From NCBI GenBank assembly GCA_900318115.1, contig ONJJ01000003.1, positions 78,538 through 142,537 of the forward strand: a DNA stretch of 64,000 nucleotides. The letters run 5' to 3'. This stretch comes from an uncultured Prevotellaceae bacterium. Lineage in GTDB: Bacteria; Bacteroidota; Bacteroidia; Bacteroidales; Bacteroidaceae. The notes under the pieces are model-generated. The model did not search any database, had not been told where the DNA came from, and worked only from the letters and a program-made list of their open reading frames with translations. Positions 8,193 through 17,230 of this stretch are shown here, in pieces. The position numbers and the translations under genes are program-made. Numbering within the stretch: position 1 is the first letter of the stretch; each line of letters starts with the position of its first letter.

Positions 8193-9056
8193 ATGGACAC
8201 AACAGCAATACTTCTTCTGCACTGTCCCGACCGGCAAGGTATCATCTCCGAAGTGACGAAGTTCATCACCGACAACCAGGGGAACATCGTTTACCTGGAC
8301 CAGTACGTGGACAAGTGCGAGGGGATGTTCTTCATGCGCATAGAGTGGGAGCTGCGCGACTTCCTCGTCCCCCGCGAGAAAATCAAGGAATACGTGGAGA
8401 CGCTGTATGCGCAGCGCTACCAGATGGAGTTCAGCCTCTACTTCAGCGACCAGCGGCCGCGCATGGCCATCTTCGTATCGAAGATGAGCCATTGCCTTTA
8501 CGACCTGCTGGCGCGCTGGAAGACGGGCGAATTCGGGTGCGACATCCCGTGCATCGTCTCCAACCACGAGGACCTGCGCTACGTGGCCGACCAGTTCGGA
8601 ATACCGTTCCACGTCTGGAGCATCGCCAAGGACCACTCCAACAAGGCCGAGGTCGAGGCGGCGGAACTGGAATTGCTGCACCGCGAGAACGTCACCTTCA
8701 TCGTGCTGGCACGCTACATGCAGATCATATCCGACGACATGATTGCGGAGTATCCGCACCACATTATTAATATACATCACTCCTTCCTGCCCGCATTCAT
8801 CGGCGCCAAGCCCTATCACCAGGCCTTCGAGCGAGGGGTGAAGATTATCGGAGCCACCAGCCACTACGTGACGGCCGACCTCGATGCAGGGCCGATCATC
8901 GAGCAGGACGTGGTGCGCATCTCTCACAAGGACACGCCCGAGAGCCTGGTGCTCAAGGGCAAGGACCTGGAGAAGATTGTGCTTTCCAGGGCCGTGGCCA
9001 AGCACATCGAGCGTAAGGTGCTGACGTACAAGAACAAAACCATCATTTTCTCCTGA
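8193..9056 (+). CDS. purU: Formyltetrahydrofolate deformylase
   Basis: PurU hydrolyses 10-formyl-THF to formate and THF, balancing one-carbon pools and supplying formate for PurT. The 287-residue protein has an N-terminal ACT domain (about 1-80, starting TTAILLLHCPDRQGIISEV) and a C-terminal formyltransferase fold. The active-site segment INIHHSFLPAF and the catalytic Asp in TADLDAGPIIEQD are both present. I chose the ATG at 8193 over a GTG at 8169 because family members begin just before the ILL-CPD segment. It follows the aspartokinase-like gene by 32 nt and precedes the YjbH-like gene by 21 nt, so the genes are probably co-transcribed. Confidence 0.93.
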   Translation: MDTTAILLLHCPDRQGIISEVTKFITDNQGNIVYLDQYVDKCEGMFFMRIEWELRDFLVPREKIKEYVETLYAQRYQMEFSLYFSDQRPRMAIFVSKMSHCLYDLLARWKTGEFGCDIPCIVSNHEDLRYVADQFGIPFHVWSIAKDHSNKAEVEAAELELLHRENVTFIVLARYMQIISDDMIAEYPHHIINIHHSFLPAFIGAKPYHQAFERGVKIIGATSHYVTADLDAGPIIEQDVVRISHKDTPESLVLKGKDLEKIVLSRAVAKHIERKVLTYKNKTIIFS

Positions 9057-9077
9057 CCGCCTCCTATACGAAAGAAC

Positions 9078-9827
9078 ATGATATCCAGACATCGTTTGAC
9101 AATCGCCTTGCTGTGGGCTGCCACGACCTTCGGCAGCAGCCTGCAGGCACAGGAATACCACGGCACGACAGGCCTGATGCAAGTGCCCACAGCCGAAATG
9201 GATTCGGCAGGTACGTTCCGCGGCGGTGCCGTGTTCCTGCACCAGGCTTTCCTGCCGACGCAGATGCGCAGGAAGAACACCTTCGGCTACACCGTGGGCC
9301 TGACGGCTTTCCGATGGCTGGAACTATCCTACTCATGCTCCATGCTCTATATGCACAAAGGCGGCGATCCCCAAGCGGAAATGGGCTATTACAACGAAGA
9401 CAGGCACCTGAACGTGAAGGTGATGCCGCTGTACGAGGGACGCTGGTGGCCGTCGCTGGCCGTGGGAATGGACGATGTGGGACGCTTCGAACGCATCTCG
9501 ACGGGCGTGAACGGTAACAACTACTTCCAGAACATTTACGCCATGGCCTCCAAGCACTTTGACCTCAAGGGCTACGAGCTCGGAGCTCACATAGGCTACC
9601 GCTACTATACCTCCAACGCCAACAGCGACCGACGCGGTGTGGCCGGCGGCATCTCGCTGCGCCCAGCCTTCTACCGTCCACTGCGCATCATGGGCGAGTG
9701 GGACGGAATAGGGGTGAACGTGGGAGCCGACGTCCTGCTGTGGCGCCACTTGTTCGTCCACGCCGTGCTGGTCCACGGCCGCGGATTCACGGGCGGACTG
9801 AGCTACCACTATCGCCTGAAATACTGA
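9078..9827 (+). CDS. YjbH-like outer membrane beta-barrel protein
   Basis: This 249-residue protein has a signal peptide ending in LQAQ, and then GTTGLMQVPTAEMDSAGTF, which resembles the start of YjbH-type exopolysaccharide export proteins (a Gly-Leu-x-x-x-Pro-[TS]-Ala signature). The rest is a series of amphipathic strands rich in Tyr, Gly and Trp and ends in an aromatic strand (LSYHYRLKY), as expected of a small outer-membrane barrel. Its place directly before GDP-L-fucose synthase suggests a link to fucose-containing surface polysaccharide, but that is inference. It could also be a generic barrel of unknown role. Confidence 0.55.
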   Translation: MISRHRLTIALLWAATTFGSSLQAQEYHGTTGLMQVPTAEMDSAGTFRGGAVFLHQAFLPTQMRRKNTFGYTVGLTAFRWLELSYSCSMLYMHKGGDPQAEMGYYNEDRHLNVKVMPLYEGRWWPSLAVGMDDVGRFERISTGVNGNNYFQNIYAMASKHFDLKGYELGAHIGYRYYTSNANSDRRGVAGGISLRPAFYRPLRIMGEWDGIGVNVGADVLLWRHLFVHAVLVHGRGFTGGLSYHYRLKY

Positions 9828-9859
9828 ACAACAACCATTACTGAGAAACACACTACGCA

Positions 9860-10801
9860 ATGGAGAAATCATCCAAGATCTATGTGGCCGGCCACCGGGG
9901 TATGGTGGGGTCGGCCATCGTTCGCGAACTGCAACGACAGGGCTACACGAATATCATCACCCGCACCCACAAAGAGCTGGACCTGACGCGCCAGCAGGAC
10001 GTGGAGGCCTTCTTCGCCCAGGAAAGGCCGGAATACGTCTTCCTCGCCGCGGCCAAGGTGGGGGGCATCGTGGCCAACCAGAGCGCCTTGGCGGATTTCA
10101 TGTACGAGAACATGATCCTGGAGATGAATGTCATCCACTCAGCCTGGCAGAACGGCTGCCGCAAGCTGGAGTTCCTGGGCAGCAGTTGTATCTACCCGCG
10201 CATGGCGCCGCAGCCGATGCCGGAGAGCTGTCTGCTGACGTCGGAATTGGAGAAGACCAACGAGGCCTATGCGCTGGCAAAGATCAGCGGACTGAAATAC
10301 TGCGAGTTCCTGAACAGGCAGTACGGAACAGATTACATCAGCGTCATGCCCACGAACCTCTACGGCCCGAACGACAACTACCACCCCGAGCACAGCCACG
10401 TCCTGCCCGCCCTCATCCGCCGCTTCCACGAGGCGAAGGTGGCGGGAAAGAGTGAGGTGACGTGCTGGGGAGACGGATCGCCCCTGCGAGAGTTCCTCTA
10501 CGTGGATGACCTGGCCAACCTCTGCGTGTTCCTCATGAACAACTACAGCGGAAACGAAACGGTGAACGCCGGCACGGGAAAGGAGCTGACCATCAAGGCC
10601 CTGACGGAACTGGTGGCCAAGGTGGTGGGCTACGAGGGAGCCATCAAGTGGGACGCCTCACGCCCCAACGGAACACCCCGCAAGCTGCTGGATGTCAGCA
10701 AGGCTGCCCGTCTGGGCTGGACCTACAAGACTGAACTCGAAGATGGCATACGCCTCGCCTACGAGGATTTCCTGAACAACCCGATGAGAGCGGAGAGGTA
10801 G
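9860..10801 (+). CDS. fcl: GDP-L-fucose synthase
   Basis: This 313-residue SDR enzyme epimerises and reduces GDP-4-keto-6-deoxymannose to GDP-L-fucose with NADPH. Visible motifs are the cofactor loop AGHRGMVGSA (about 10-19), AAAKVGGIVAN, the catalytic FLGSSCIYPR and YALAK (YxxxK), and MPTNLYGPNDNYHPEHSHV. The length is normal. The partner GDP-mannose 4,6-dehydratase is not in this window, so it must be elsewhere. It is the last gene of the 6877-10801 run; no clear hairpin terminator follows within 190 nt, only an inverted repeat CTTGACCC / GGGTCAAG around 10891-10936. Confidence 0.95.
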   Translation: MEKSSKIYVAGHRGMVGSAIVRELQRQGYTNIITRTHKELDLTRQQDVEAFFAQERPEYVFLAAAKVGGIVANQSALADFMYENMILEMNVIHSAWQNGCRKLEFLGSSCIYPRMAPQPMPESCLLTSELEKTNEAYALAKISGLKYCEFLNRQYGTDYISVMPTNLYGPNDNYHPEHSHVLPALIRRFHEAKVAGKSEVTCWGDGSPLREFLYVDDLANLCVFLMNNYSGNETVNAGTGKELTIKALTELVAKVVGYEGAIKWDASRPNGTPRKLLDVSKAARLGWTYKTELEDGIRLAYEDFLNNPMRAER

Positions 10802-10994
10802 GGAGATTCAAAAAAGTGCCGAACAGACGTCTCCAATAATTTACATTTATAGATAAATAGCGATTAAATCGTCCGCTCGCCGCTTGCGACGCTTGACCCT
10901 TCAAGAATCGACATAAATAAAATTATTGGGGGTCAAGGGCTCGATACAAAAGGAGCATATAAAAACAGAGCACCCGATGGATGCCCTGAAGAAG

Positions 10995-11068
10995 TGATTC
11001 CGTTGGGATTCGAACCCAAGACCCACAGCTTAGAAGGCTGTTGCTCTATCCAGCTGAGCTACGGAACC
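10995..11068 (-). tRNA. tRNA-Arg (anticodon TCT)
   Basis: On the minus strand the acceptor stem GGTTCCG pairs with CGGAATC. The D-loop (AGCTCAGCTGGATAGAGC), the anticodon stem-loop ACAGC-CTTCTAA-GCTGT and the T-loop (GGTTCGAATCC) are all standard. The anticodon is TCT, reading AGA/AGG. It is 74 nt, and the 3' CCA is not encoded. Confidence 0.95.
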
Positions 11069-11310
11069 GCTTTTGCGGGCGCAAAGGTAGGAAAAAGTTT
11101 AGAGTTTACAGCTGAAAGTATGAAGTTTTTTGACCTCACACGATAAAAAGAGGTCATTTTTGCTCTCATCGGGGCAGAAATGACCTCTTTCACTTTATTT
11201 ATTCAGAACTTTTTTGTTATGAATGACACAACTGAGGCATGTCGAATTTAACCCGGATCAGTTCATCAGCGCTGCGGTTGTCGAGCAACGATCCGACGAC
11301 TGCTTCGGCT

Positions 11311-12831
11311 TTACGCCTGATGCTGCGGGCGCAGCAGATCATTGACAGTCTTGACGGGGTTGAAGGTCTCGAGGGGCACTTCGACGAAGATGGTGGACCA
11401 GTCGCTCATGGCACCATTCCACAGTCCGGGCAGCTCCAGAGCTTTCAGCTCACGGCCGTTCTTGGACTTCGAGGAGATGAAGCCCGTGGCAGGATCCACG
11501 TAGCGGGGAAGGTCGAAGTGGTTGCCCTGGTAGTCGCGCGTGGCGCAGACCAGATCCACGGGATTGAAGTGCGTGCCACCCTGGAACATCGCCATATAGG
11601 TCGGGTTGTGGGTGTCGATCTGCGAGCTCTCCAATATCTGTGGGCTGACGCTGCCATCGGGGTTAAAGGCCAGGAACGGACCACCGCCGGGTTCGCCCAC
11701 GTTGCGCACCATACCGCAGACGCGCATGGGTCGGTTGAACTTGCGGCGCAGGGTCTCAATGAGTTCTGCTTCGGACAGCTCGGAGATACCAGGCACCTCG
11801 GTGCACAGCTCACGACGCAGGAATTGGCACATCTCATCGAGCTCGGCACGACCCACATTTCCTTCATCCAGCCGACGGAGATAGCTGAAGGCCTGACGCT
11901 GGAGGGTGACGAGCACACCTGCAATAACCTTCTTCCAGAGGGTGGTGGCGGGCTTCAGGCGGTCGGGCACCACATTATCGATGTTCTTTATGAAGATGAT
12001 GTCGGACTCCAGCTCCGAGAGGTTCTGGATGAGAGCGCCATGGCCACCGGGACGGAAGAGCAGGCGGCCGTCGTCCGTGCGGAAGGGCTCATTGTCGAGG
12101 GTGGCGGCGAGGGTGTCGGTGGAAGGTTTCTGCTCGCTGAAGCTGACGTGGTAGTGAACACCAAAGAGCTTTTCGTACTCCGGCAGCACACGCTCCACCA
12201 GCTCCTCGAAGAGCTCGCGATGCTCCGTGGAGACCGTGAAGTGGACGTCGGCCTTGCCGTCGGACGTAGCATAAAGGGCTGCTTCCACCAGATGTTCCTC
12301 CAGCGGAGTGCGGGCACAATCTTTGTAGGCATGAAACTGCAGCAGGCCCTTAGGCAGCTGGCCGTAGCCCAAGCCCTCGTCGTCCAGCAGAGCGCTGACG
12401 ACATCGCGGAAGCGGCCGGCCTCCACCAGCGCATCGGCCGGTTCGCCATATACCACCACACAGGCATCGTCCAGGGCGGGGAAGAAAGCAAAGTCATGCA
12501 GACGCTCGAAGAACGTGCGCATGAAGTCCGTCTGGGGCGTGTCCTGCTCGCCGTCGCGAAATTCAAAGAGGTTCTTAAACATACGCGAAGCAGCGCCGCT
12601 GGCGGGCACGAACTTGGTGATGTGGTGCCCCTCGGCCTTGTACATTTCCCAAGCCTCGACAAAGGCCTGACTCTCGGAATCGGAAGGCGAGAGGATGCCA
12701 TTGCCGATGGAGGCTGCAGCGCACAGGTGAAGGTAGGGGAATCCCTCGCGGAACTGACGCAGCTGGTTTTCGATTTGTTGTTCGCTGATGCCCTTCTGGG
12801 AGAGCTGTTTTCTGTCTTCTGGTGTGAACAT
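11311..12831 (-). CDS. DUF4301 family protein
   Basis: This 506-residue soluble protein of unknown function belongs to a family known mainly from Bacteroidetes. The motif HHITKFVPASGAASRMFKNL near residue 70 resembles the nucleotide-binding start of sugar-phosphate uridylyl- and nucleotidyltransferases, and later segments such as FRPGGHGALIQNL and DIIFIKNIDNVVPD look like the UDP-sugar pyrophosphorylase core (GHG and an NID substrate loop). From this I infer a nucleotidyltransferase-like fold; the substrate is unknown. It is transcribed alone and convergently with the tRNA-Arg side. A long ORF on the opposite strand (11239-12885) is its shadow. Confidence 0.85.
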   Translation of the reverse strand: MFTPEDRKQLSQKGISEQQIENQLRQFREGFPYLHLCAAASIGNGILSPSDSESQAFVEAWEMYKAEGHHITKFVPASGAASRMFKNLFEFRDGEQDTPQTDFMRTFFERLHDFAFFPALDDACVVVYGEPADALVEAGRFRDVVSALLDDEGLGYGQLPKGLLQFHAYKDCARTPLEEHLVEAALYATSDGKADVHFTVSTEHRELFEELVERVLPEYEKLFGVHYHVSFSEQKPSTDTLAATLDNEPFRTDDGRLLFRPGGHGALIQNLSELESDIIFIKNIDNVVPDRLKPATTLWKKVIAGVLVTLQRQAFSYLRRLDEGNVGRAELDEMCQFLRRELCTEVPGISELSEAELIETLRRKFNRPMRVCGMVRNVGEPGGGPFLAFNPDGSVSPQILESSQIDTHNPTYMAMFQGGTHFNPVDLVCATRDYQGNHFDLPRYVDPATGFISSKSKNGRELKALELPGLWNGAMSDWSTIFVEVPLETFNPVKTVNDLLRPQHQA

Positions 12832-12859
12832 ATCGTTTTAAAGTTTATGAAATTCGCGT

Positions 12860-12867
12860 CAAAAGTA
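12860..12867 (-). promoter_or_regulatory. -7 promoter element of the DUF4301 gene
   Basis: CAAAAGTA on the plus strand reads TACTTTTG on the minus strand, 28 nt ahead of the DUF4301 start at 12831. The upstream TTTG box is not obvious. Confidence 0.6.
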
Positions 12868-12947
12868 GTAAAAAACGTTCAATAATGATGCAAGAATGAG
12901 AAAAAATATCTAACTTCGCACATGAATTCTTATCAAAACACGATATT

Positions 12948-15170
12948 ATGGAGCAAAATAACGGCTTGAACGAAGTCGAGAAGGAACAAATAGCGGCTCT
13001 GAAGGAAGAACTCAGAAGACTGACGGAAAACGAACTCAGCGCCGCCGACCTAAAACAGGTGGAGACCTACCACCGGCAGGCTCTGGAGGCCGATGCCCTG
13101 CAGCGCGATGCCTTCGGGCTGCACCCTCTGGTGCTGGAGTACCAGACCGCCATCATCGTGGCCACGGAAATAGGCATCACACGGGGTGCCATCCTCGGAG
13201 TGCTGCTCAACGGGATGGTCACCCGCGGACTGCTGACCACGCAGGAGGTAGAGCAGGTGTTAGGCAAAGACGTTGCCGTCATCGTCCGCGGACTGGCACG
13301 CATCAATGAGCTCTACGCGAAGAACCCCATCGTGGAGAGTGAGAACTTCCGCCAGCTGCTGCTCTCCTTCGCGGAAGACATGAGAGTCATTCTCATCGTC
13401 ATCGCCTCGCGCGTGTGCATCATGCGTAAGATTAAGGAGTCGGAGAACGACGAGGCGCGGCGCCGAGTGGCCTCCGAGGCTGCATATCTCTATGCACCCC
13501 TGGCCCATAAGTTAGGACTCTACAAGCTGAAAAGCGAGCTGGAAGACCTCTCGCTGAAGTATCTGGAGCACGATGCCTACTATCATATCAAGGAGAAACT
13601 CAATGCGACCAAGAAGAGCCGCGACGCCTATATCGAGCGATTCATCAAGCCTATTTATGAGAAACTTACGGCGGCCGGCCTGAAGTTTCACATGAAGGGT
13701 CGGACGAAGTCCATCCACAGCATCTGGCAGAAGATGAAGAAGCAACACTGCCCGTTCGAGGGTGTGTATGACCTCTTTGCCATACGCATCATCCTGGACT
13801 CCCCGCTTGAGCGCGAGAAGCAAGACTGCTGGCAGGTGTTCAGTATCATCACAGATATGTATCAGCCGAACCCGAAGCGTATGCGTGACTGGCTGTCGAT
13901 CCCGAAGTCCAACGGCTACGAGAGCCTGCACATCACCGTGCTGGGACCTGAGCAGAAGTGGGTGGAGGTGCAGATCCGCACAGAGCGCATGGACGAGATA
14001 GCCGAACGCGGCCTGGCAGCCCACTGGCGCTACAAGGGAGTGAAAGGGGGCGAAGCAGGCGTGGAGGCGTGGCTGCAGAATATCCGCACAGCCCTGGAAG
14101 CCGGCGACGACCTGCAGCTGATGGACCAGTTCAAGATGGACTTGTACGAGGATGAGGTCTTCGTCTTCACCCCAAAGGGAGACCTCTTCAAGCTGCCGCA
14201 GGGAGCCACCGTGCTGGACTTCGCCTATGCCATCCACACGAAGGTGGGCAACCACTGCACAGGCGGGCGCATCGGCGGTAAGATGGTCACGCTCAGGCAA
14301 GTGCTGCAGAGCGGCGATCAGGTGGAAATCATGACCCACGCCAACCAGGTGCCCAAGCAAGACTGGCTGAATGTGGCCAAGACCGGGCGAGCGCGCTCCA
14401 AGATACGTCAGGCCCTGAAGGAGATGGCGGCATCGCAGGCTGCCTACGCCAAGGAGGAACTGGAGCGCAAATTCAAGAACCGCAAGATCGATGTCGAGGA
14501 GGCAACACTGATGCACACTATGACGCGGCTGGGCTATCGAATCGTCACCGACTTCTACGCCGCGCTGGCCGAAGGTGCCCTGGAAATCAATCAGGTGCTG
14601 GAGGCTTACATGATGCAGCAGCGCTACGAACGAGGCGAGCTGCCATCGCAGCAACAGCAACCGCAGAGTGCCGAGAACTTCCAACTGCAACAATACACGA
14701 ACAACAACGATCGCCTGCGCAAGAGCGACGTGATGGTTATCGACCAAGGCCTGAGCGGCATCGACTACACGCTGGCCAAGTGCTGCCATCCCGTGTACGG
14801 AGACCGCGTGTTCGGGTTCCTCACCAGCGGAGGCGGTGTGAAAATCCACCGCACCGACTGCCCCAATGCACCCGCCCTGCGCGAGCGCTACGGCTACCGC
14901 ATCATCGACGCGCGCTGGGCCGGCAAAGGCGGCACGCAGTACGGAGTGACGCTGAGGGTGGTAGGACAGGATGACCTGGGCATCGTAAACAACATCACCA
15001 GCATCATCTCGAAGGACGAGAAGATACAGCTGCGCAGCATCAGCATCGACAGTAACGACGGACTGTTCAGCGGCACACTGACGATCCTGCTGGATGACAC
15101 CTCACGCCTGAAGCAACTGATCCAGAAGCTGGAAGGCGTCAAAGGTGTCAAAGGAGTGAGCAGGCTTTAA
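12948..15170 (+). CDS. relA: RelA/SpoT-type (p)ppGpp synthetase with degenerate hydrolase domain
   Basis: This 740-residue cytoplasmic stringent-response enzyme makes (p)ppGpp from ATP and GDP/GTP on starvation. Domains in order: a pseudo-HD hydrolase domain (about 40-200), synthetase (about 240-360, with GRTKSIHSIWQKMKK, YDLFAIRII, NGYESLHITVLG, EVQIRTERMDEIAERG), TGS (about 400-460), a conserved Cys region (AKCCHPVYGDRV) and a C-terminal ACT (about 665-740). In the HD domain the metal-binding His-Asp pair is replaced by Asn-Gly at residues 88-89 (LLNGMVTRG). It should therefore be synthetase-only, like RelA, even though its RMRD substrate motif resembles the bifunctional RxKD type. A hydrolase is presumably encoded elsewhere. 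Confidence 0.9.
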   Translation: MEQNNGLNEVEKEQIAALKEELRRLTENELSAADLKQVETYHRQALEADALQRDAFGLHPLVLEYQTAIIVATEIGITRGAILGVLLNGMVTRGLLTTQEVEQVLGKDVAVIVRGLARINELYAKNPIVESENFRQLLLSFAEDMRVILIVIASRVCIMRKIKESENDEARRRVASEAAYLYAPLAHKLGLYKLKSELEDLSLKYLEHDAYYHIKEKLNATKKSRDAYIERFIKPIYEKLTAAGLKFHMKGRTKSIHSIWQKMKKQHCPFEGVYDLFAIRIILDSPLEREKQDCWQVFSIITDMYQPNPKRMRDWLSIPKSNGYESLHITVLGPEQKWVEVQIRTERMDEIAERGLAAHWRYKGVKGGEAGVEAWLQNIRTALEAGDDLQLMDQFKMDLYEDEVFVFTPKGDLFKLPQGATVLDFAYAIHTKVGNHCTGGRIGGKMVTLRQVLQSGDQVEIMTHANQVPKQDWLNVAKTGRARSKIRQALKEMAASQAAYAKEELERKFKNRKIDVEEATLMHTMTRLGYRIVTDFYAALAEGALEINQVLEAYMMQQRYERGELPSQQQQPQSAENFQLQQYTNNNDRLRKSDVMVIDQGLSGIDYTLAKCCHPVYGDRVFGFLTSGGGVKIHRTDCPNAPALRERYGYRIIDARWAGKGGTQYGVTLRVVGQDDLGIVNNITSIISKDEKIQLRSISIDSNDGLFSGTLTILLDDTSRLKQLIQKLEGVKGVKGVSRL

Positions 15171-15341
15171 AAGAACACAGAATAATACAATACGCGAAAA
15201 GATAGCGAACGGACAGCGGACCCGCTGCCGACGGGAAGATTTTAGATTCATGACAACGCGGGACACCCTGTTCCGGGAGTTGCGAATTGAGAATAACCGT
15301 TAAAAGGTCTTAATGAATTTCGTCAGGACAAAGACTTTTCC

Positions 15342-15349
15342 TATATTTG
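15342..15349 (+). promoter_or_regulatory. -7 promoter element of the MORN gene
   Basis: TATATTTG matches the Bacteroidetes -7 box 22 nt before the ATG at 15372. A weak TTTC at 15318-15321 stands 20 nt upstream in the -33 position. Confidence 0.65.
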
Positions 15350-15371
15350 TCGCGTTAAAAACGGAAATAAT

Positions 15372-16502
15372 ATGCATTACTCGATAAAAAAACACCTCAC
15401 AGCCCTGCTTGTGGTTTGTCTCAGCGCGCTGAATGTGAATACCTTGGCGCAAGAAATCACCATCGGTAACTATACCTTTAAGGACGGTGCCGAGTATCAA
15501 GGCGAAATGTTCAGGGGAAAGCCCTATGGCAAGGGCAAGACCGTTTTCAAGAATGGTGACAAGTACGAGGGCGAATACGTCAAGGGCAAGCGCCAGGGCT
15601 ATGGTGTCTATGAGTTCACGGACGGTGAGCGCTATGAAGGCGAATGGTTCCAAGATCAGCAACACGGAATGGGCACATTCTACTTCAAGAACAACAACCG
15701 CTACACCGGCCTGTGGTTCCGTGACTACCAGCACGGCAAGGGTATCATGTATTACTTCAACGGCGACAAGTACGAGGGCAACTGGCAGGAAGACAAGCGT
15801 CATGGCGAGGGAACTTACACCTACTCTACGGGCGACAGCTACTCTGGCGAATGGCGCGACGACCTGAAGCACGGACAGGGCACCTTCGTGTGGTCCAACG
15901 GGTCGCACTACACCGGCGCTTGGCGCGAGGGAAAGATGAACGGCCAGGGCACCTACCATTACGCGAACGGCGACGTCTATAAAGGAATGTTCTACAACGA
16001 CTCGCTGCAGGGCAAGGGTATTTATCTCTTCAACAACGGCGACCGCTATGAGGGAACCTACAATATGAGCCAGCGCGACGGCGAAGGGATTTTCGTCTAT
16101 GCCGGCGGCAACAAATACGTCGGAGAGTTCAAGAACGGCATGAAACACGGCCACGGCACCTTCACCTCCACTGACGGAGCATCGTACGTGGGACAATGGC
16201 GCGACGACAAGAAACACGGCCGCGGCAAATATACCTGGGCCAACGGCGACATCTACGACGGTACGTGGGCCAACGGAATGATGGACGGCGAAGGGATCCT
16301 GCGACAAAAGGACGGTACCAAGTTCCGCGGGCATTTCAGCCAGGGAGAGAAAAACGGAACCTGCGTGATGGAGACCCCCGACGGGATACGGTTCGAAGGC
16401 TCCTACAAGGACAACGAACGCGATGGTGACTTCGTGGAGAAAGACCGCAACGGAAGAGTGATCCGCAAGGGACATTACACCCATGGTGTATTGGACAAAT
16501 AG
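15372..16502 (+). CDS. Secreted MORN-repeat protein (14 repeats)
   Basis: This 376-residue protein has a signal peptide (cleavage likely after NTLAQ) followed by about 14 consecutive MORN motifs with a 23-residue period. Each is a variant of Y-x-G-x-W/F-x-x-x-x-x-x-G-x-G, for example KYEGEYVKGKRQGYG and SYSGEWRDDLKHGQG. MORN repeats form a long beta-sheet ribbon and in eukaryotes bind membranes or proteins; the bacterial role is not established. There is no enzymatic domain, lipobox or outer-membrane anchor, so it should be periplasmic or exported. The last two repeats are degenerate (NGTC, DGDF). It is transcribed alone from the promoter at 15342. Confidence 0.9.
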   Translation: MHYSIKKHLTALLVVCLSALNVNTLAQEITIGNYTFKDGAEYQGEMFRGKPYGKGKTVFKNGDKYEGEYVKGKRQGYGVYEFTDGERYEGEWFQDQQHGMGTFYFKNNNRYTGLWFRDYQHGKGIMYYFNGDKYEGNWQEDKRHGEGTYTYSTGDSYSGEWRDDLKHGQGTFVWSNGSHYTGAWREGKMNGQGTYHYANGDVYKGMFYNDSLQGKGIYLFNNGDRYEGTYNMSQRDGEGIFVYAGGNKYVGEFKNGMKHGHGTFTSTDGASYVGQWRDDKKHGRGKYTWANGDIYDGTWANGMMDGEGILRQKDGTKFRGHFSQGEKNGTCVMETPDGIRFEGSYKDNERDGDFVEKDRNGRVIRKGHYTHGVLDK

Positions 16503-16515
16503 CTTCCTCCCCAAC

Positions 16516-16591
16516 CGGTAAGGAGCCCGTTACGCACCAACCGAGATTCTGTTTTTCCTCTGTTTTTATCGCTTCCCGGTGACAATGGGAC
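16516..16591. repeat. Dispersed ~76-bp repeat, copy 1
   Basis: This non-coding segment just after the MORN gene is about three-quarters identical to 39189-39263, just after the GH30-like gene. Shared blocks include CCAACC, TTACGC and ACAATGG with a T-rich centre. Both copies lie in the same orientation within 110 nt downstream of a secreted-protein gene. Confidence 0.7.
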
Positions 16592-16708
16592 AAACAAAAT
16601 AGCGGACTTTTCTACAAATTAGCGTTATTTTTACACCTCTTTTCGTGCCTTGCAGTTCAAGCAAGGCACTTTTCTTGCAAAAAATTTCCTAATTTCAAAG
16701 AAAATGCT

Positions 16709-16716
16709 TACCTTTG
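16709..16716 (+). promoter_or_regulatory. -7 promoter element of the YhcH-glgB transcript
   Basis: TACCTTTG matches the consensus 26 nt before the ATG at 16743. Confidence 0.65.
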
Positions 16717-16742
16717 CCGCGTAATAATAGAACTTTAAAAGT

Positions 16743-17207
16743 ATGATTGTAGACTCAATCGAAAATTTAGAGCGGTACGCCGTGCTGAATCCCCGGTTTA
16801 CCGCTGTAGTAGAGTTCATCCGCAAGAATGACCTTTCTTCATTGGCGGCAGGAAAGCATGAGATTCAAGGTGACGAAGTCTTTGTCAACGTGCAGGATGC
16901 TCCTGTGAAGACTCGCGAGGAGGCCCGTTTTGAGACCCATCGCGAGATGATTGATATTCAGGTGCCCGTCTCGGGAATCGAGGAGCACGGATGGTGCCCC
17001 CTGGCCGACCTGCCCGCTGCCGAGTACGATGCCGCAATCGACATGACATTGCACGACCCTGCGGCTCCGGCACCAATCTCGTCGTTGGCTTCGACCTACT
17101 TTGTCCTGCGTCCCGGACAGTTTGCAATCTATTTCCCCACCGACGGCCACGCACCTGCCATCACCACGACAACGCTGCGCAAGGCCATCTTCAAAGTGAA
17201 AGCTTAG
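16743..17207 (+). CDS. YhcH/YjgK/YiaL (DUF386) family protein
   Basis: This 154-residue cupin-type protein is of the family that includes NanQ (N-acetylneuraminate anomerase) and EbgC. Family features are HEIQGDEVFVNVQ, the ETHREMIDIQVPVSG segment with conserved Glu and His residues, and FAIYFPTDGHAP near the C-terminus. Members act on sugar anomers or sugar-acid metabolites; the substrate here cannot be read. It is followed 23 nt later by glgB and likely co-transcribed with it, an unusual pairing that hints at a glucan or sugar-related role. Confidence 0.88.
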   Translation: MIVDSIENLERYAVLNPRFTAVVEFIRKNDLSSLAAGKHEIQGDEVFVNVQDAPVKTREEARFETHREMIDIQVPVSGIEEHGWCPLADLPAAEYDAAIDMTLHDPAAPAPISSLASTYFVLRPGQFAIYFPTDGHAPAITTTTLRKAIFKVKA

Positions 17208-17230
17208 GAAGAAAGTAAAACCCAAAATAC

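Noticed and set aside
11239-12885. 548-residue plus-strand ORF opposite the DUF4301 gene
   Set aside because: It mirrors the minus-strand gene almost exactly, lacks any family motif and has the skewed composition of an antisense shadow; the DUF4301 reading has motifs and a promoter.
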